From contig NZ_JAUSVA010000003.1 in the NCBI RefSeq assembly GCF_030813695.1, forward strand, positions 1 to 64,000: a stretch of 64,000 nucleotides of DNA, written 5' to 3'. Positions within the stretch are counted from its first letter, which is position 1; every line of letters starts with the position of its first letter. The notes beneath the pieces are model-generated. The model was not told the DNA's origin. It saw only the letters and a program-made list of their open reading frames with translations, and did no database searches. The position numbers and the translations under genes were made by a program. Of this stretch, positions 27,501-36,900 are shown one piece after another. This stretch comes from Kitasatospora herbaricolor (GTDB lineage: Bacteria; Actinomycetota; Actinomycetes; Streptomycetales; Streptomycetaceae).

Positions 27501-28137
27501 TCCACAGGCGCGGGGTGGCGGTCATGTAGAGGCGCCGGGCTGCGGGCAGACGGTCGTCGTCGTGGACCGCTCCCCAGTCCTTGTCGAGGTCGCCGCTGGT
27601 GCGGTGGGCCTCGTCGGCGACGACGATCGCCCACTCGGGCAGGAAGTGCAGCCGGTGGGCGCGTTCGAGGACCTCCAGGGAGGCGTAGGTGGCGAAGACC
27701 ACGGCCGGCCCGGCGTGCGAGGAGAGCCGGGCGGCAACGACGTCGGGGGCGGTGGTGAAGACGACGTGCCGGGCGATGTCTGGGTAGGAGGTGCGGCCTA
27801 TGGAGCACACCGCGGTCATGTGGCGGATGCTGCTGTCCTCGCGCCACCGGCGGACGGTCTGTGCGACCAGGTCCAGGGTGGGCAGGAGCACCAGAATGTT
27901 GCCCCGACCTGCGAAGTGCTCGGCGACCCGGGTCGCGATCAGGGTCTTGCCGGTGCCGCAGGCGGCGATCACGGTGGCCCGCGGCAGGCGTTCCAGCGTC
28001 CGCGTCGCGGCGTCGATCGCCTGCTGCTGGTGCTCACGCAGTGTGCGCGGTTCCCTGGACACTGAGAAGGCGGTTCCTTCACGACCGTTGCGATGTGCGG
28101 GCGCCAGGGGCGGGCCGGCCCTCTGCCGCCTGGGCAC
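24523..28137 (-). CDS. Giant superfamily II helicase with about eight HA repeats
   Basis: Up to 1204 residues. A GTG at 28062 with GAAGGA upstream is the likelier start and would remove 25 residues. Walker A is CGTGKT, motif II is ADEAH, motif III is MTATPR and motif VI is QSLGRALR. From about residue 480 on there are roughly eight helicase-associated repeats, each of about 65 residues and ending near a tryptophan (for example HREGHLDVP ... LGTWIARQR ... LEALDMVW), with a linker of low complexity near residue 850. It shares the family with the terminal helicase but has twice as many repeats. Role unknown; such proteins cluster on Streptomyces linear plasmids and chromosome ends. Confidence 0.85.
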   Translation of the reverse strand: MPRRQRAGPPLAPAHRNGREGTAFSVSREPRTLREHQQQAIDAATRTLERLPRATVIAACGTGKTLIATRVAEHFAGRGNILVLLPTLDLVAQTVRRWREDSSIRHMTAVCSIGRTSYPDIARHVVFTTAPDVVAARLSSHAGPAVVFATYASLEVLERAHRLHFLPEWAIVVADEAHRTSGDLDKDWGAVHDDDRLPAARRLYMTATPRLWTAGHSSKRKHRARADVASMDDATLYGPVVHRLTLAQAIDRRLLADYRIVVPVIRDEDLREVLHTIEATPQFDGLRLAALQVGLLQAIADYGLRRVVTFHSRIVAAQGFADSLPSTAAAISGQSAPPRIWSRAIHSNQRPWRRARCLRQFDTMPLLGSTARGPLDYQVAVLASVKTLGEGVDVPDADGVLFADPKRSAVDIVQSLGRALRQPPGSGKIATLVIPVYLAPGQSTQQAMDSSDFSALWDVLTGLRDHDDRVFHRFTGIRRRCLQDPVLPGPERAGEIAPLLDLRTHHIESGEWADGWNAAVRFVDQHDHLDVPSEYTDTAGFPLGCWIGRHRTHYKTATLPIERAVALKALGISWLHPPASFEHHLELAAAAASRTGSLAFDTTIPGSDPTLGAWLARTRKRANAGLLEPERVDALNAVDPWWNPPWSLRWQHTYIHLRHRLATTDWTIPYHHQADTETAWGSWLDRQINRQDDLHQGQRRLLDHLARTRPDAHPHTILLIRPSTAHAAAFTRALRAARQYHQREGHLHVPPAHCETVGSDRIHLGRWIRLRHRDAAQLTSRQSTALQALGLNPTPRFLEAPTDQARRHASHCAELPGHPSAAAQAPQTSRRHADKAPLGTSTSNETAPPGAGAGTAPRRGTARLSDADTTTEQAEHRRTASAEKAWARMYAKAAAFAAEHGHLDTSEGELAGWLSRQRYLRAAGRLATARRSDLDALGMIWNKHEDAWERGYAHARAFAARTGHLAIPTRQQVDDYNLGAWACRQRKADLTPDQEARLTALDPLWRLEPDWQRSYRRLVAYLAAGGPLTGPVNRTGTAGDEHFRPGAWLRKQTRRAATDKLDPHQSALLDSLGTWRTTPAPGEPGPHCGAPSSSARGHAPAAPPAQELRRPGPRTERQARRPPHGPTPVGHLPVEFRRHIEAARAFRHREGHLDVPPGFVEQGEHTAVRLGTWIARQRTKVFQGRLPALLIAELEALDMVWVHR

Positions 28138-28255
28138 CCGTCCGGAGCCCTGCTCGATCGCGCCGGCCGGGCCCTCGACGGCGCCCGGATCTTCTCGCGA
28201 TGATACGACCGAAATGCGTTACCGTGGCGAGCCGGTCATTCGCCCAGGGAGCAAC

Positions 28256-29032
28256 GTGAAGGTGCAGGAGCGGGAGCGCTGGCCCGATCTGCGGGAGTTG
28301 CCGCTGCACGTGCGCTTCCTGCCGAACGAGTCGACCGGTTCGTACGTGACCCGGCTCGCCGAGCGCAACGGCCTGAGCGTGGACTACCTGCTGGAGATCG
28401 TCGGTGAGGGCAGGAGCCGGGTGGTCGAGCCCCACCTGACCGAGCTCTACCTCAACCGGCCGGCAGCTGAACGCCTGGCCCGGTTGGCGGGCCGGCCCTT
28501 GCCCGTGATGCAGCGGGCGTTGGCGAGTCTGGGCGAGGACTACCTGCTTGCGGGTTGCGGACCGGGCCCGGTGTGGAAGTGGCCCTGGGCGGTGACGGAC
28601 GGCTACCTGGTGCGGGCGTGCGCGCTGTGCGCGGCACGGCGCGGGGTCACCGAGCCCGCGTGGCTGATGGTGCCCGACACCTGGCACGTCTGCGGCGAGC
28701 ATTCCCGGTGGACGGACAACTCCCGCGACGTGGCCTGGCCGTGGATCGATCTGCGGCCCTGGCCGCAGATCCTCGAGGCACACCGCCGGCTGGCGCGTCT
28801 GGGCAGGCGGACGGGTCCGGCTGGCCGGGCGCTGGCTGCGGACGCGTTCACCATGATGACCGACCATCACGTTTGGTCCGTGCACGGGCGGGCGCCGCGC
28901 TGGTTCGCCGAGGCCGCGGACCGGCTCGGGGAACGGCGCGCCGCTCCGCTCCTGGCGTATCCGAAAGCCGTCCAGGTCGCGCGGGTGCTCGCCCGCAGCG
29001 AGCGGCCTCGGCTGGAAGGGAACTTGACGTAA
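28256..29032 (+). CDS. tniQ: TniQ-family protein, probably truncated at its 3' end
   Basis: 258 residues from the GTG at 28256 (GGGAG four bases upstream). The N-terminus (LPLHVRFLPNESTGSYVTRLAERNGLS) is typical of TniQ, and CALCAARRG ... TWHVCGEHSRW forms a zinc-binding finger. TniQ proteins choose or commit the target in Tn5053/Tn7-like transposition. The last residues (after about RSERP) run into the reversed sequence of the convergent tniA fragment, so the natural C-terminus appears to be lost at about 29020. The gene is therefore probably a remnant, although the reading frame is open. Confidence 0.75.
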   Translation: MKVQERERWPDLRELPLHVRFLPNESTGSYVTRLAERNGLSVDYLLEIVGEGRSRVVEPHLTELYLNRPAAERLARLAGRPLPVMQRALASLGEDYLLAGCGPGPVWKWPWAVTDGYLVRACALCAARRGVTEPAWLMVPDTWHVCGEHSRWTDNSRDVAWPWIDLRPWPQILEAHRRLARLGRRTGPAGRALAADAFTMMTDHHVWSVHGRAPRWFAEAADRLGERRAAPLLAYPKAVQVARVLARSERPRLEGNLT

Positions 29033-29808
29033 GGGCGTACCAGTCGCCCGTCGGCGTGTACGCGCAGCGGGGCCTGGACGTGATCACCCTCCCAGGTGTG
29101 GTTGCGCCAGGTGCGGGGTCGTTTACCGAACACGTCCAGTGCGCGGGCCGCCTCGGGGCCCTTGCGGTACCCGGCCAGTTCCCCCGCCGTCAGGTCGCGG
29201 CGCACCGCGCGCAGGAACGTCGCCAGCGACGGCACCTGCTCCAGCACGGGGACCGCGTGCGGTGGCGCACCGCCCGGAATCGCCGTGCGGGCCGGCCGCG
29301 GCGTGGAGGACGGTGGGAGGCCAGCGGCTGCGTCGGCGCCGGCGCCTTCGAAAGTGGTGGCGTCGAGGGTGACGGCTGCGTGGGTGGCGGCGGCTGCGTG
29401 GGCCGCAGCGAAGGTGGTGGCGTCGGGGGCGGTGACGGTGTGGGCGCGGGCGGTCAGCTCGCGGTGGACCGCCGAGGCGTTGCCCCGCCAGTAGGCCAGC
29501 AGCACCCGGATCTGCGGGGTGATCTCGAACCTGTCAGTACGGCGTGCCCCGGGGGCATGGGCGGCGGCGGGTGCGGTGGCGGCCTCGGCCAGCCACCGCC
29601 ACACGGTGCGGTCGGAGACCGCCAGGCACTGCGCTGTGGTGCGGACGTGCGCGCGGGTGAGAGCGCCCTCGGTGCGCAGGGCGAGCAGGCGGTGTACGGC
29701 GGGAGCGCGCAGGACCTTCAACGACACCGCGTCCAGGGCGGGTTCGGCTCTGGACGGCACAGGCTCGTCGGCAGAGGCGCTGTCGGGGGCGGTGGTGGGG
29801 GTGTTCAC
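29020..29808 (-). pseudogene. tniA: Truncated TniA/Mu-type transposase (N-terminal fragment)
   Basis: A GTG start at 29808 with AAGGAA upstream. The N-terminal HTH (LAVSDRTVWRWLAEA) and linker are followed by the beginning of the DDE integrase core: TWEGDHVQAPLRVHADGRLVRPYVKF contains the first catalytic aspartate. The sequence then breaks into unrelated residues at about 29020, where it meets the convergent tniQ. The remaining catalytic residues are absent, so no transposase activity is expected. Confidence 0.75.
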
Positions 29809-29842
29809 CGGGTTCCTTCCCGTGTGCGGTGGCGGCTGGCGC

Positions 29843-29886
29843 GGTGGTGGGGTGGTGGGGTGGTGGGGTGGCCGGGTCAGGGGTTG
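29843..29886 (+). repeat. G-rich tandem repeat, quadruplex-prone
   Basis: Repeated GGTGGTGGGG units followed by GGGTCAGGGGTTGGGG give more than four G-runs. It lies in the 68-base gap between the ATPase gene and tniA, at the 3' end of the first and the leader of the second. Confidence 0.6.
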
Positions 29887-31260
29887 GGGCCGAGGCGGGA
29901 GCAGGCCCTTTCCAGCAGCGCACGGTCCGCGCCGGTGCCGGGGTGTTGGTCAAGGGCGGCGTAGGCGTGGGAGGTGATCTTCGCCCAGGTCCGGAAGTTC
30001 CCCCGTGCGCAGGTCTCGTCCGCGTGCAGCAGATCGGCGTCGACCGCGGTATGCCACAACGGATGGAACAGGCGCAGCACGCCGGGAACCTGGGAGGCCT
30101 CCAGACGGGGGACGTGCTGCCAGGTCAGCACCCGCGACGCCAAGGCCGGGGATCGGGCGAGAGTGCGTTCGGCGCCGGCCCCGCACAGCACGCGACATCT
30201 GCGTGGTCGGGGCATCGGCCAGCAGGCGCAGGTAGTCGAGTTCGGGGGCGGCGATGCGCTGAACGTCGTCGACCAGCAGCACGCCGGGGGTCTTGAAGGC
30301 GTCGATGAGCGCGCGGTCGGCCGCGTCCGTGCGGTTCGTCAGCGCGGTCGCCGGCAGGCCGAACGCGGTCAGCAGAGCGGCACGCAGCTGCGGCAGGGCC
30401 GGTTTCACCGCCACCTGCGCCTGGCGGACCGGCACACGGCGCGGCAGCAGGCGCAGGGCCTGGTGGACCGCGACGGTCTTGCCCTGGCCCGCGTCCCCAT
30501 AGACACAGGCGATCTGGCGCGCGGCGATCGTGTGCGCGAGTGCCTCGGTGATCTCGCCGAGCTGGCTGGTCGCGACGACGTGGGCACCGGGGACGTACAG
30601 CCGCGCGCCCAGCGGCACGGCTGCGGCCGTGCCGCTGGGCGCGGCGGAACTGTCGGGTACAGCCACGCGCCGGGGTGCGGTGGCGCGCGGGGCTGCGCCT
30701 GCCTCATCGACCGTGCCGGGGAGTGCCAGCTCGGTCAGCGCCCGGTCGTACACCACTGGATCCACCCGGCCGCGTCCGGGCCGGACCCCCTGCAGGACAC
30801 GGCCGGCCTGCCGTTCTCGCTGGACCACCCGGTGCAGCGTCCCGAGCGACGGCACGAGCCCCGCGGACTCCTGTCCCGGGTTGCTCGCGGTCTGTGCGGT
30901 CAGTTCCCGGTGCAGAGCCGCGACGTTGCCGCCCAGTTCGGACAGCCGGTCCCATAGTTCGTCCGAGACCATGAACCCCTTGCGGCGGGGAGCCGTCTCC
31001 ACCCGGCCCGTTTCCCGGGCCTCGGCCAGCCAACGCCACACCGTCCGCACCGACACCCCGGCCGTCTCGGCAGCGATCCGCGCATGCACCGACGACAGCT
31101 GCCCGGCCTCGTCGACCGCGAGTAGGCGCCTGACCACCACCTGGCGAGTAAGCGCGCGCTCCCCCGAACGGGACACCAGCGATTGCCCGCCGGCGGAGGA
31201 TGCCGACGGAGAAGGCCCCGCGGCGGGGGCAGACGACGCGGACAGGAGGTCGGGGCTCAT
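29877..31260 (-). pseudogene. Frameshifted HTH-TniB-type ATPase
   Basis: The ATG at 31260 opens a frame with an HTH (AAETAGVSVRTVWRWLAEA) nearly identical in type to that of the TniA fragment. An AAA ATPase follows, with Walker A YGDAGQGKT and Walker B VLLVDDVQR. Near 30185-30205 the frame turns unnatural, while the next frame continues as RVLCGAGAERTLARSP to GNFRTWAKITSHAYAAL and stops at 29877, the expected TniB end. So one base has been lost or gained. The fusion of a TniA-like DNA-binding N-terminus to a TniB ATPase is unusual. A sequencing error or programmed frameshift are alternatives to decay. Confidence 0.65.
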
Positions 31261-32088
31261 ACCCACCAGCCCACCCCCCCGCCACGGCCAACCGCACAGG
31301 AATGAGCAACCCCATGTCAGCCACCCACCACACGTGATAGGCATCAGCTCGCAGGCCATGACAGCAACCTGGTCACCTCATGGCAGCCACGATCCGCGGA
31401 CCAAGCGATGAAAGACCCAGCACGATAGGCCCTTCACCCTCGACTCGGCTGCTGCCGCCCAACCCACTGACACCACCCCACCCACTCACACCGTCACCCT
31501 GCGCAGGGGACGACGGCCTCCGGTGTTGTCTACAGTCTTCGAGCCAGTCCCGCTCAGGCAGCTGCGGGCCGGCGAGGTCAGCCAGCCGCGACTGCGAGAC
31601 TCCCTCCGGCGGGTGCATCCGGGCGGCCGCGGGTGTGGGCGCCCGATCGAACTACAGCCTGCCGATAGTGCGTAACGCACACCGTCTCAAGCGCCCGCAG
31701 CCTTCTGCCGACGACGCTCCGGAGGAGGAGGAAGCTCTCGCTGGAGGAGCTCCTGCGGACCGCCGCGGCCCAGAGTGCCGGTCCGGACAGCGTCGTCCAG
31801 GAGGAGGCCGCCAGCGGATGACCGCGCTCCACACGCCTTGCCGGGCGGCGGTCGCGGCGAGCTATCAGCAGGCCCAGGTCCCCGACCCCGGTGACGGCTC
31901 CGCGCGGCAGGCCTCCGTCGGGAAGCAGCGGGGCGAGCTCGACCGCGACTGGGACCGGTCGCGGCCTCCCGCTCGCGGGCCCGGGTCGCGGGGAAGGTCG
32001 CCTCCAGCAGGTCCTTCGGGCCGCACCTACCGGGCTCCGACCGGCCGGTCCTGCGCGCCCGACGGCGGGCCACTCGGGCGGAGACTGG
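31261..32088. other. Degenerate region between transposition and helicase remnants
   Basis: No intact gene. It contains the possible ImuA-like remnant at about 31790-31960; the remainder shows proline/arginine-rich shadows only. Confidence 0.5.
31790..31960 (-). pseudogene. Possible ImuA-like remnant
   Basis: One minus frame reads VAVELAPLLPDGGLPRGAVTGVGDLGLLIA, which resembles the start of actinobacterial ImuA/RecA-like mutasome accessory proteins; the continuation jumps between frames. No start, stop or full domain is present. Confidence 0.35.
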
Positions 32089-32727
32089 CTATCTGTGCCA
32101 GGCAGGTGGGGGCGGGCAGCCCCGCATGAACTCGGTGACGGCCCACGGGTAGCGGTAGTGGGCGTTGCTGAAGGGCCAGATCGTGCGCTGGTCCTGCGGT
32201 TTGGGGGCGGGGCGGCCCGAACGGGAGCGGGGCTTGGGTGGCTGGGGCGGACGCAGTTTGCAGGTGTCGGCGAGGTCGAACAGGTGGGGCAGGGAGTTGC
32301 CGGTGAAAGGGGTGGTGAACAGCGGGGTGTCGCCGGCTTCGGCGATGGCGTGCTGGTAGGCGGCGGCGAGGAGCAGGGGACGTGCCCAGGGCGGCACGGG
32401 GTGGGTGAGGCAGCCGAAACGCAGGCCGTCCGCGTCATGGAGGGCGATGGTGGCCGCGCCGTCGGCGAGGTTGCTGGGGCGGGCGGTGTAGAGCTGGGCG
32501 TCGGACGCGGCGGTGAAGACCGCGGTGGCGAGCTGGGCCGCGAGGTGGGGGTGGGCGGTCGCGGTGTGGAGGCGGCGGGCGACTTCGATGGCGGTGGCGG
32601 GGGGCATCCGGGGCGGGTGGAAGCCGCAGTCGTGGGCGAGCGGCGGGGTGCAGCGGCAGCGGCGCTGGGCACCGTCGCCGGAGCAGTAGGTGGTCAGGGC
32701 GGGCAGGTTGAGCCAGCGGTCGTGCAT
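32089..32727 (-). CDS. Unrecognised protein, probably a C-terminal fragment
   Basis: 212 residues from an ATG at 32727. The sequence is protein-like (PPATAIEVARRLHTATAHPH, AAQLATAVFTAASDAQLY, TGNSLPHLFDLADTCKLRPP) with an early Cys cluster (CSGDGAQRRCRC) and a proline/arginine-rich tail ending near RYPWAVTEFMRGC. The family is not known to me. Its 5' end coincides with the beginning of a helicase fragment on the other strand, so the gene was probably cut by a rearrangement at about 32.73 kb. Confidence 0.45.
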   Translation of the reverse strand: MHDRWLNLPALTTYCSGDGAQRRCRCTPPLAHDCGFHPPRMPPATAIEVARRLHTATAHPHLAAQLATAVFTAASDAQLYTARPSNLADGAATIALHDADGLRFGCLTHPVPPWARPLLLAAAYQHAIAEAGDTPLFTTPFTGNSLPHLFDLADTCKLRPPQPPKPRSRSGRPAPKPQDQRTIWPFSNAHYRYPWAVTEFMRGCPPPPAWHR

Positions 32728-32729
32728 CG

Positions 32730-33294
32730 GGACAGGGCGGAGCGGCGCCGCCAGCTGGAGGAGATCGACCCGTTCTGGTGCCCCACATGGCCGATCACCT
32801 GGCAACGCACCTACGCCGCCGCCCGGATGTGGTGGCTGGAGGCCGACGGCCGCGTGGACTGGGCGCAGCTGCCCGAGGACACCATGTTTGAGGGCGAGCA
32901 GCTCGGCCGCTGGGTGAAGGCGCAGCGCGCCGGTGGGCCCGGCCTGGAGACCGACCACCAGGACCTCCTGGCCGCGATCGGCCTCGAACCGGCCCCCGAG
33001 CTCGTCGCCGCCAGGGCCGCAGCCGCGGCGAAGCCCAAGGTGTCCCGCGCCGACCGCTTCCAGCAGGGCCTGGCCGCCCTCGCCGCGTTCCTGGAACGGG
33101 AAGGCCACGTGCGGGTGCCGCGCCCGCACAAGGAGCCGTTGGAGGTCGTGGTGGCCGGCCCCGGCGGGGAGGAGAGCACCGAGGTCGTATACGTCGGTCT
33201 GGGAGTGTGGCTGAACAACCAGAAGGCCCGCCGAGCGAAGCTCAGCCCGGGGCACCTGGCGCAGCTCGCCGAGAACGGCGTGGAGTGGGCGTAG
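32730..33294 (+). pseudogene. C-terminal fragment of an HA-repeat helicase
   Basis: The frame carries two helicase-associated repeats (LEEIDPFWCPTWPITWQRTY ... LGRWVKAQRAGG; and FQQGLAALAAFLEREGHVRVP ... LGVWLNNQKARR) and stops at 33292-33294. The helicase lobes are missing; upstream the frame becomes shadow sequence of the opposite-strand gene. Likely a piece left after recombination between helicase paralogues. Confidence 0.65.
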
Positions 33295-33957
33295 GGCGGG
33301 GCGGCGGTGGGGGATGCACTGCGGGGCGTCGGCTGCCACGGTGGGCGTCTTCTCCCCGAGCCGCGGGACGCTGCCCAGTAGCGGGCCGAGCACCGAGCCC
33401 CGTACCAACGGCTGGGGCGTGCCCCGGCTCGGCCGCCGACGCTACGGGGTGGTGTTGAGTGGCGAAGGCCTTGGTGGCGCCAGTCGGCCCCTGCTCTGTA
33501 GGAGCCCAGGAGCGATATCGGGTGGCTATGGGCGACGCCGTGTCTTGGGGTTGAGTCGAGGCGGCTGCCCAGGGTTTTCCCGGTGCCGCACACGGAAATC
33601 ACCGCCGTCCGGGATCCGGATTGGCGCAGCTGGCGGGCCGCGGCGGCGGCCGCGCTGTTGGTCCGGGTGCAGCGTGCGTCGTTGGTGGGCGGGCGGGCCT
33701 CGGAGCGGGGGTGGGTGAGGTCGGGGGCGGTGGTCACGAACAGCGGTCTCCCGCCAGCCGGACTGGGGCGTTGGGTGGTGTTCCTGGGGTGCGTGGGTCG
33801 GCCGACGCGCCGGGGAGTGCGCGGGGTGGGTTTTGAGAGCTCGGGTGGGGCCTCGGTATGGCATCGAGCTCCCAGTTGTCGCTGGAAGCGGCGGTCGGCG
33901 GTGCGATGGGCGTGAAAGGATTTACGGGGTAGTGGCTGGTGATCCAGGGGATGGAGT
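33295..33957. other. Region upstream of the DISARM operon
   Basis: Apart from the helicase remnant at 33550-33760 there is no gene. The DISARM promoter should lie in the last 200 bases; no clear consensus was identified. Confidence 0.5.
33550..33760 (-). pseudogene. N-terminal fragment of a helicase (Walker A remnant)
   Basis: On the minus strand AAAAARQLRQSGSRTAVISVCGTGKTL is the N-terminal Walker A region of the same helicase family as the genes at 0.5 and 24.5 kb. The frame then breaks. It is opposite in orientation to the C-terminal fragment 250 bases away. Confidence 0.55.
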
Positions 33958-36900
33958 TTGACGCGGGTGGGTGCTGAGGAGCTCGAGGATGCTGATGTGT
34001 TCACGCGGGATACCGCGGTGCCTACGGTGGGCCAGCTGGTAACGGTACGTAACCGGCAGTGGGTGGCCACTGCGGTGGAACGGTCGTCCATCTCTGTGGA
34101 GCAGCCGGGTAGTCCGTTGCTCGCCGAGGCGCAGCATCTGGTCTCTCTGGTGTCTGTGGATGGCGATGCGGGTGATGAGGAGCTTCGGGTTCTGTGGGAG
34201 CTTGAGCCTGGCGCGGTGGCCCGTGAGCAGCATGCTCTGCCTTCTCCGGCGGCCGGGTTCGATGATCCGGGGGAACTGGACGCCTTTCTGGACGCGGTGC
34301 GTTGGGGTTCGGTGGCGACGGCGGACAAGACGTTGTTGCAGGCTCCGTTCCGTTCCGGGGTCAAGCCGGAGGATTATCAGCTGGATCCGGTGGTGCGGGC
34401 GCTGCAGATGCCTCGCACGAATCTGTTGATCGCGGATGACGTCGGTCTGGGTAAAACCATCGAGGCCGGTCTGGTGATGCAGGAGCTGATGCTCCGGCAC
34501 CGGGCCCGGACGATGCTGATCGTGTGCCCGGCGTCGCTCACTTTGCAGTGGCGTGACGAGATGCGGGACAAGTTCGGTCTGGCGTTCAAGATCGTGGATG
34601 CGGAGCTGTTGAAGGAGCTGCGACGTTCTCGTGGCCTATATGCGAACCCGTGGACGCATTACCCTCGGCTGATCGTCTCGATCGACTGGCTCAAGCGGGA
34701 GCGTCCCATGGCGTTGCTGCGCTCGATCCTGCCTCCGGTCCCTCAGTACCCGCGGACCTTTGATCTGCTCGTGGTGGATGAGGTGCACACCTGTGCGCCC
34801 TCGGGTTCGGGGAAGTATGCGGTCGACTCGCAGCGCACGAATGCGATCAAGACTCTGGCCCCGCACACCGAGCACCGTCTGTTCCTGTCCGCGACCCCGC
34901 ACAACGGCTATCTGGAGTCCTTCACTGCGTTGCTGGCGCTGCTCGACAGCCATCGCTTCGCCCGTACGCTGAAGCCGTCGGAGGAGGCAAAGGCGCAGGT
35001 GATGGTGCGCCGGTTGAAGCGGGATCTGCCGCCGAGCTGGGATGGCAGCCCTCGTTTCCCGGAGCGCGACCTCGACCATCCGCTGGAGGTTGCCTACGAC
35101 GCCGCGACCCGTGACGCCTACGCGAAGCTCGACGAGTACGCACAGTCCCGCCGAGAGGCGATCTCCGGGCAGCTGACGTTGATAGGTACGGCGCCGGGCA
35201 GGGCTGCGGACTTCGTCACCACGCTACTCAAGCGCCGTTTCCTGTCGAGCCCGAAGGCCTTCGCCAATACGGTGGAGACCCATTTGCAGACGATGCTTGC
35301 TCGGGAGCGGCAGGGCGATCGGGCGCGGCATGACGAGCAGGGCGCGTATTCCGCGTTGGAGAAGATCCTCGCCAGGATGATCGAGCAGGTGGAGGAGACG
35401 GCGGAGGACGACACGGCGTTCGAGGAGGCCGCACGGGATGCTCTGGCCTCCGTCCGCCGGCTCGCCCCGCCGTTGTCTCCCGCTGAGAAGGCCTTGCTGG
35501 AGGAGTTGCGGGACTGGGGCCTGAGCAACTCGGACAAGGCCGACAGCAAGTTCACCGCGTTCCTCGGCTGGCTGCGCGGAATCGTGCAGCGGAACGGTTC
35601 CTGGGACGGCGAGCGGGTCATCGTGTTCACCGAGTACCGCGACACGCAGCGCTGGCTGTACGAGCGGCTGATCGCGGCCGGGGTCCCGAGCGAGGCCATC
35701 GCTCAGCTCTACGGCGGCCAAGACCTCGACGAGCGCGAGCGCGTCAAGAACGTCTTCCAGGACGATCTGACCGTCGATCCCGTCCGGATCCTGCTCGCCA
35801 CCGACTCCGCGAGCGAGGGCATCAACCTGCAGAACCACTGCCATCGGGTGCTGCACTGGGAGATCCCGTGGAATCCCAACCGCCTCGAGCAGCGCAACGG
35901 CCGAGTGGACCGGCACGGCCAGACCGCCTCGAAGGTCGAGATCGTGCACTTTGTCCCGCAGGGCTGGGACCGGCAGCGTGAGGAGGACACCGGGTTCACC
36001 GAGGGCGCCCTTGAGGATGCAATGGCGTTCCTCGGCGTCGCGGTGCGCAAGGTCGAGCAAATCCGTACCGACCTCGGCAGCGCCGGCGAGGTGATCGCCA
36101 GCCAGGTCGAGCAGAAGATGCTCGGCAAGCGTTCCAGCTGGCAGAGCACCGACCGGGAGATCCAGAGCCGGGCGGGGAAGGCCGTACTGAAGATCGAGCG
36201 GAATCTGGCGCACGACCTGCAGCAGGCCCAGGACCAGCTCACCCGAACCCGGTCCGAGCTGAATCTGAACCCGCAGACGATCGAACAGGTGGTGCGCACC
36301 GCGCTGCGCCTGGCCCACAACAAGGACCTGATCGACACCCCGTCGCCCAAGGGGGTCGCGGCGCGCTGCTTCAGGCTCCCCGAGCTGAAGGGAGGGTGGG
36401 CGCAGGCCCGCAGCGACGGTCTGCGACACCCGGTGAGCGGCAGAGAGCGCCCGGTCACCTTCGACCAGGACTACGCGGGCCGTACCGACGTCGTGCTGCT
36501 GCACCTCAACCACCGTCTGGTCGACCTGTGCCTGCGCCTGCTGCGCGCCGAACTGTGGTCCCAGGGCGAGCACGGTGCGCGCCTTTCCCGCGTCACCGCC
36601 CGGGTCGTGCCCGGTGATCTGCTGCGCAGCCCGGCGGTGATCGCGCACGGCCGTGTCGTGATCACCGGAAACCGCGGGGTGCGCCTGCACGAGCAGATTG
36701 CCCTGGCCGGCGGACTGATCGAGCACGGCAAGCTGGTCGTGGAGAAGGATTCCGACGTGCTGGAGCGCTGGCTCGCCACCGCCTCGCAGGACACGCCACC
36801 ATCCGAGCTTCTCGACCGGCTCGTCGGCCTGTGGGAGATGCTGGAGAAACCGCTCGGCAAGGCGCTGGCGACCGAGTCCAACAAGATCGCCCGCAAGCAG

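Noticed and set aside
31891..32729. Glycine-rich plus-strand continuation upstream of the helicase fragment
   Set aside because: Shadow of the opposite-strand gene at 32089-32727; only the part after 32730 is helicase-like.
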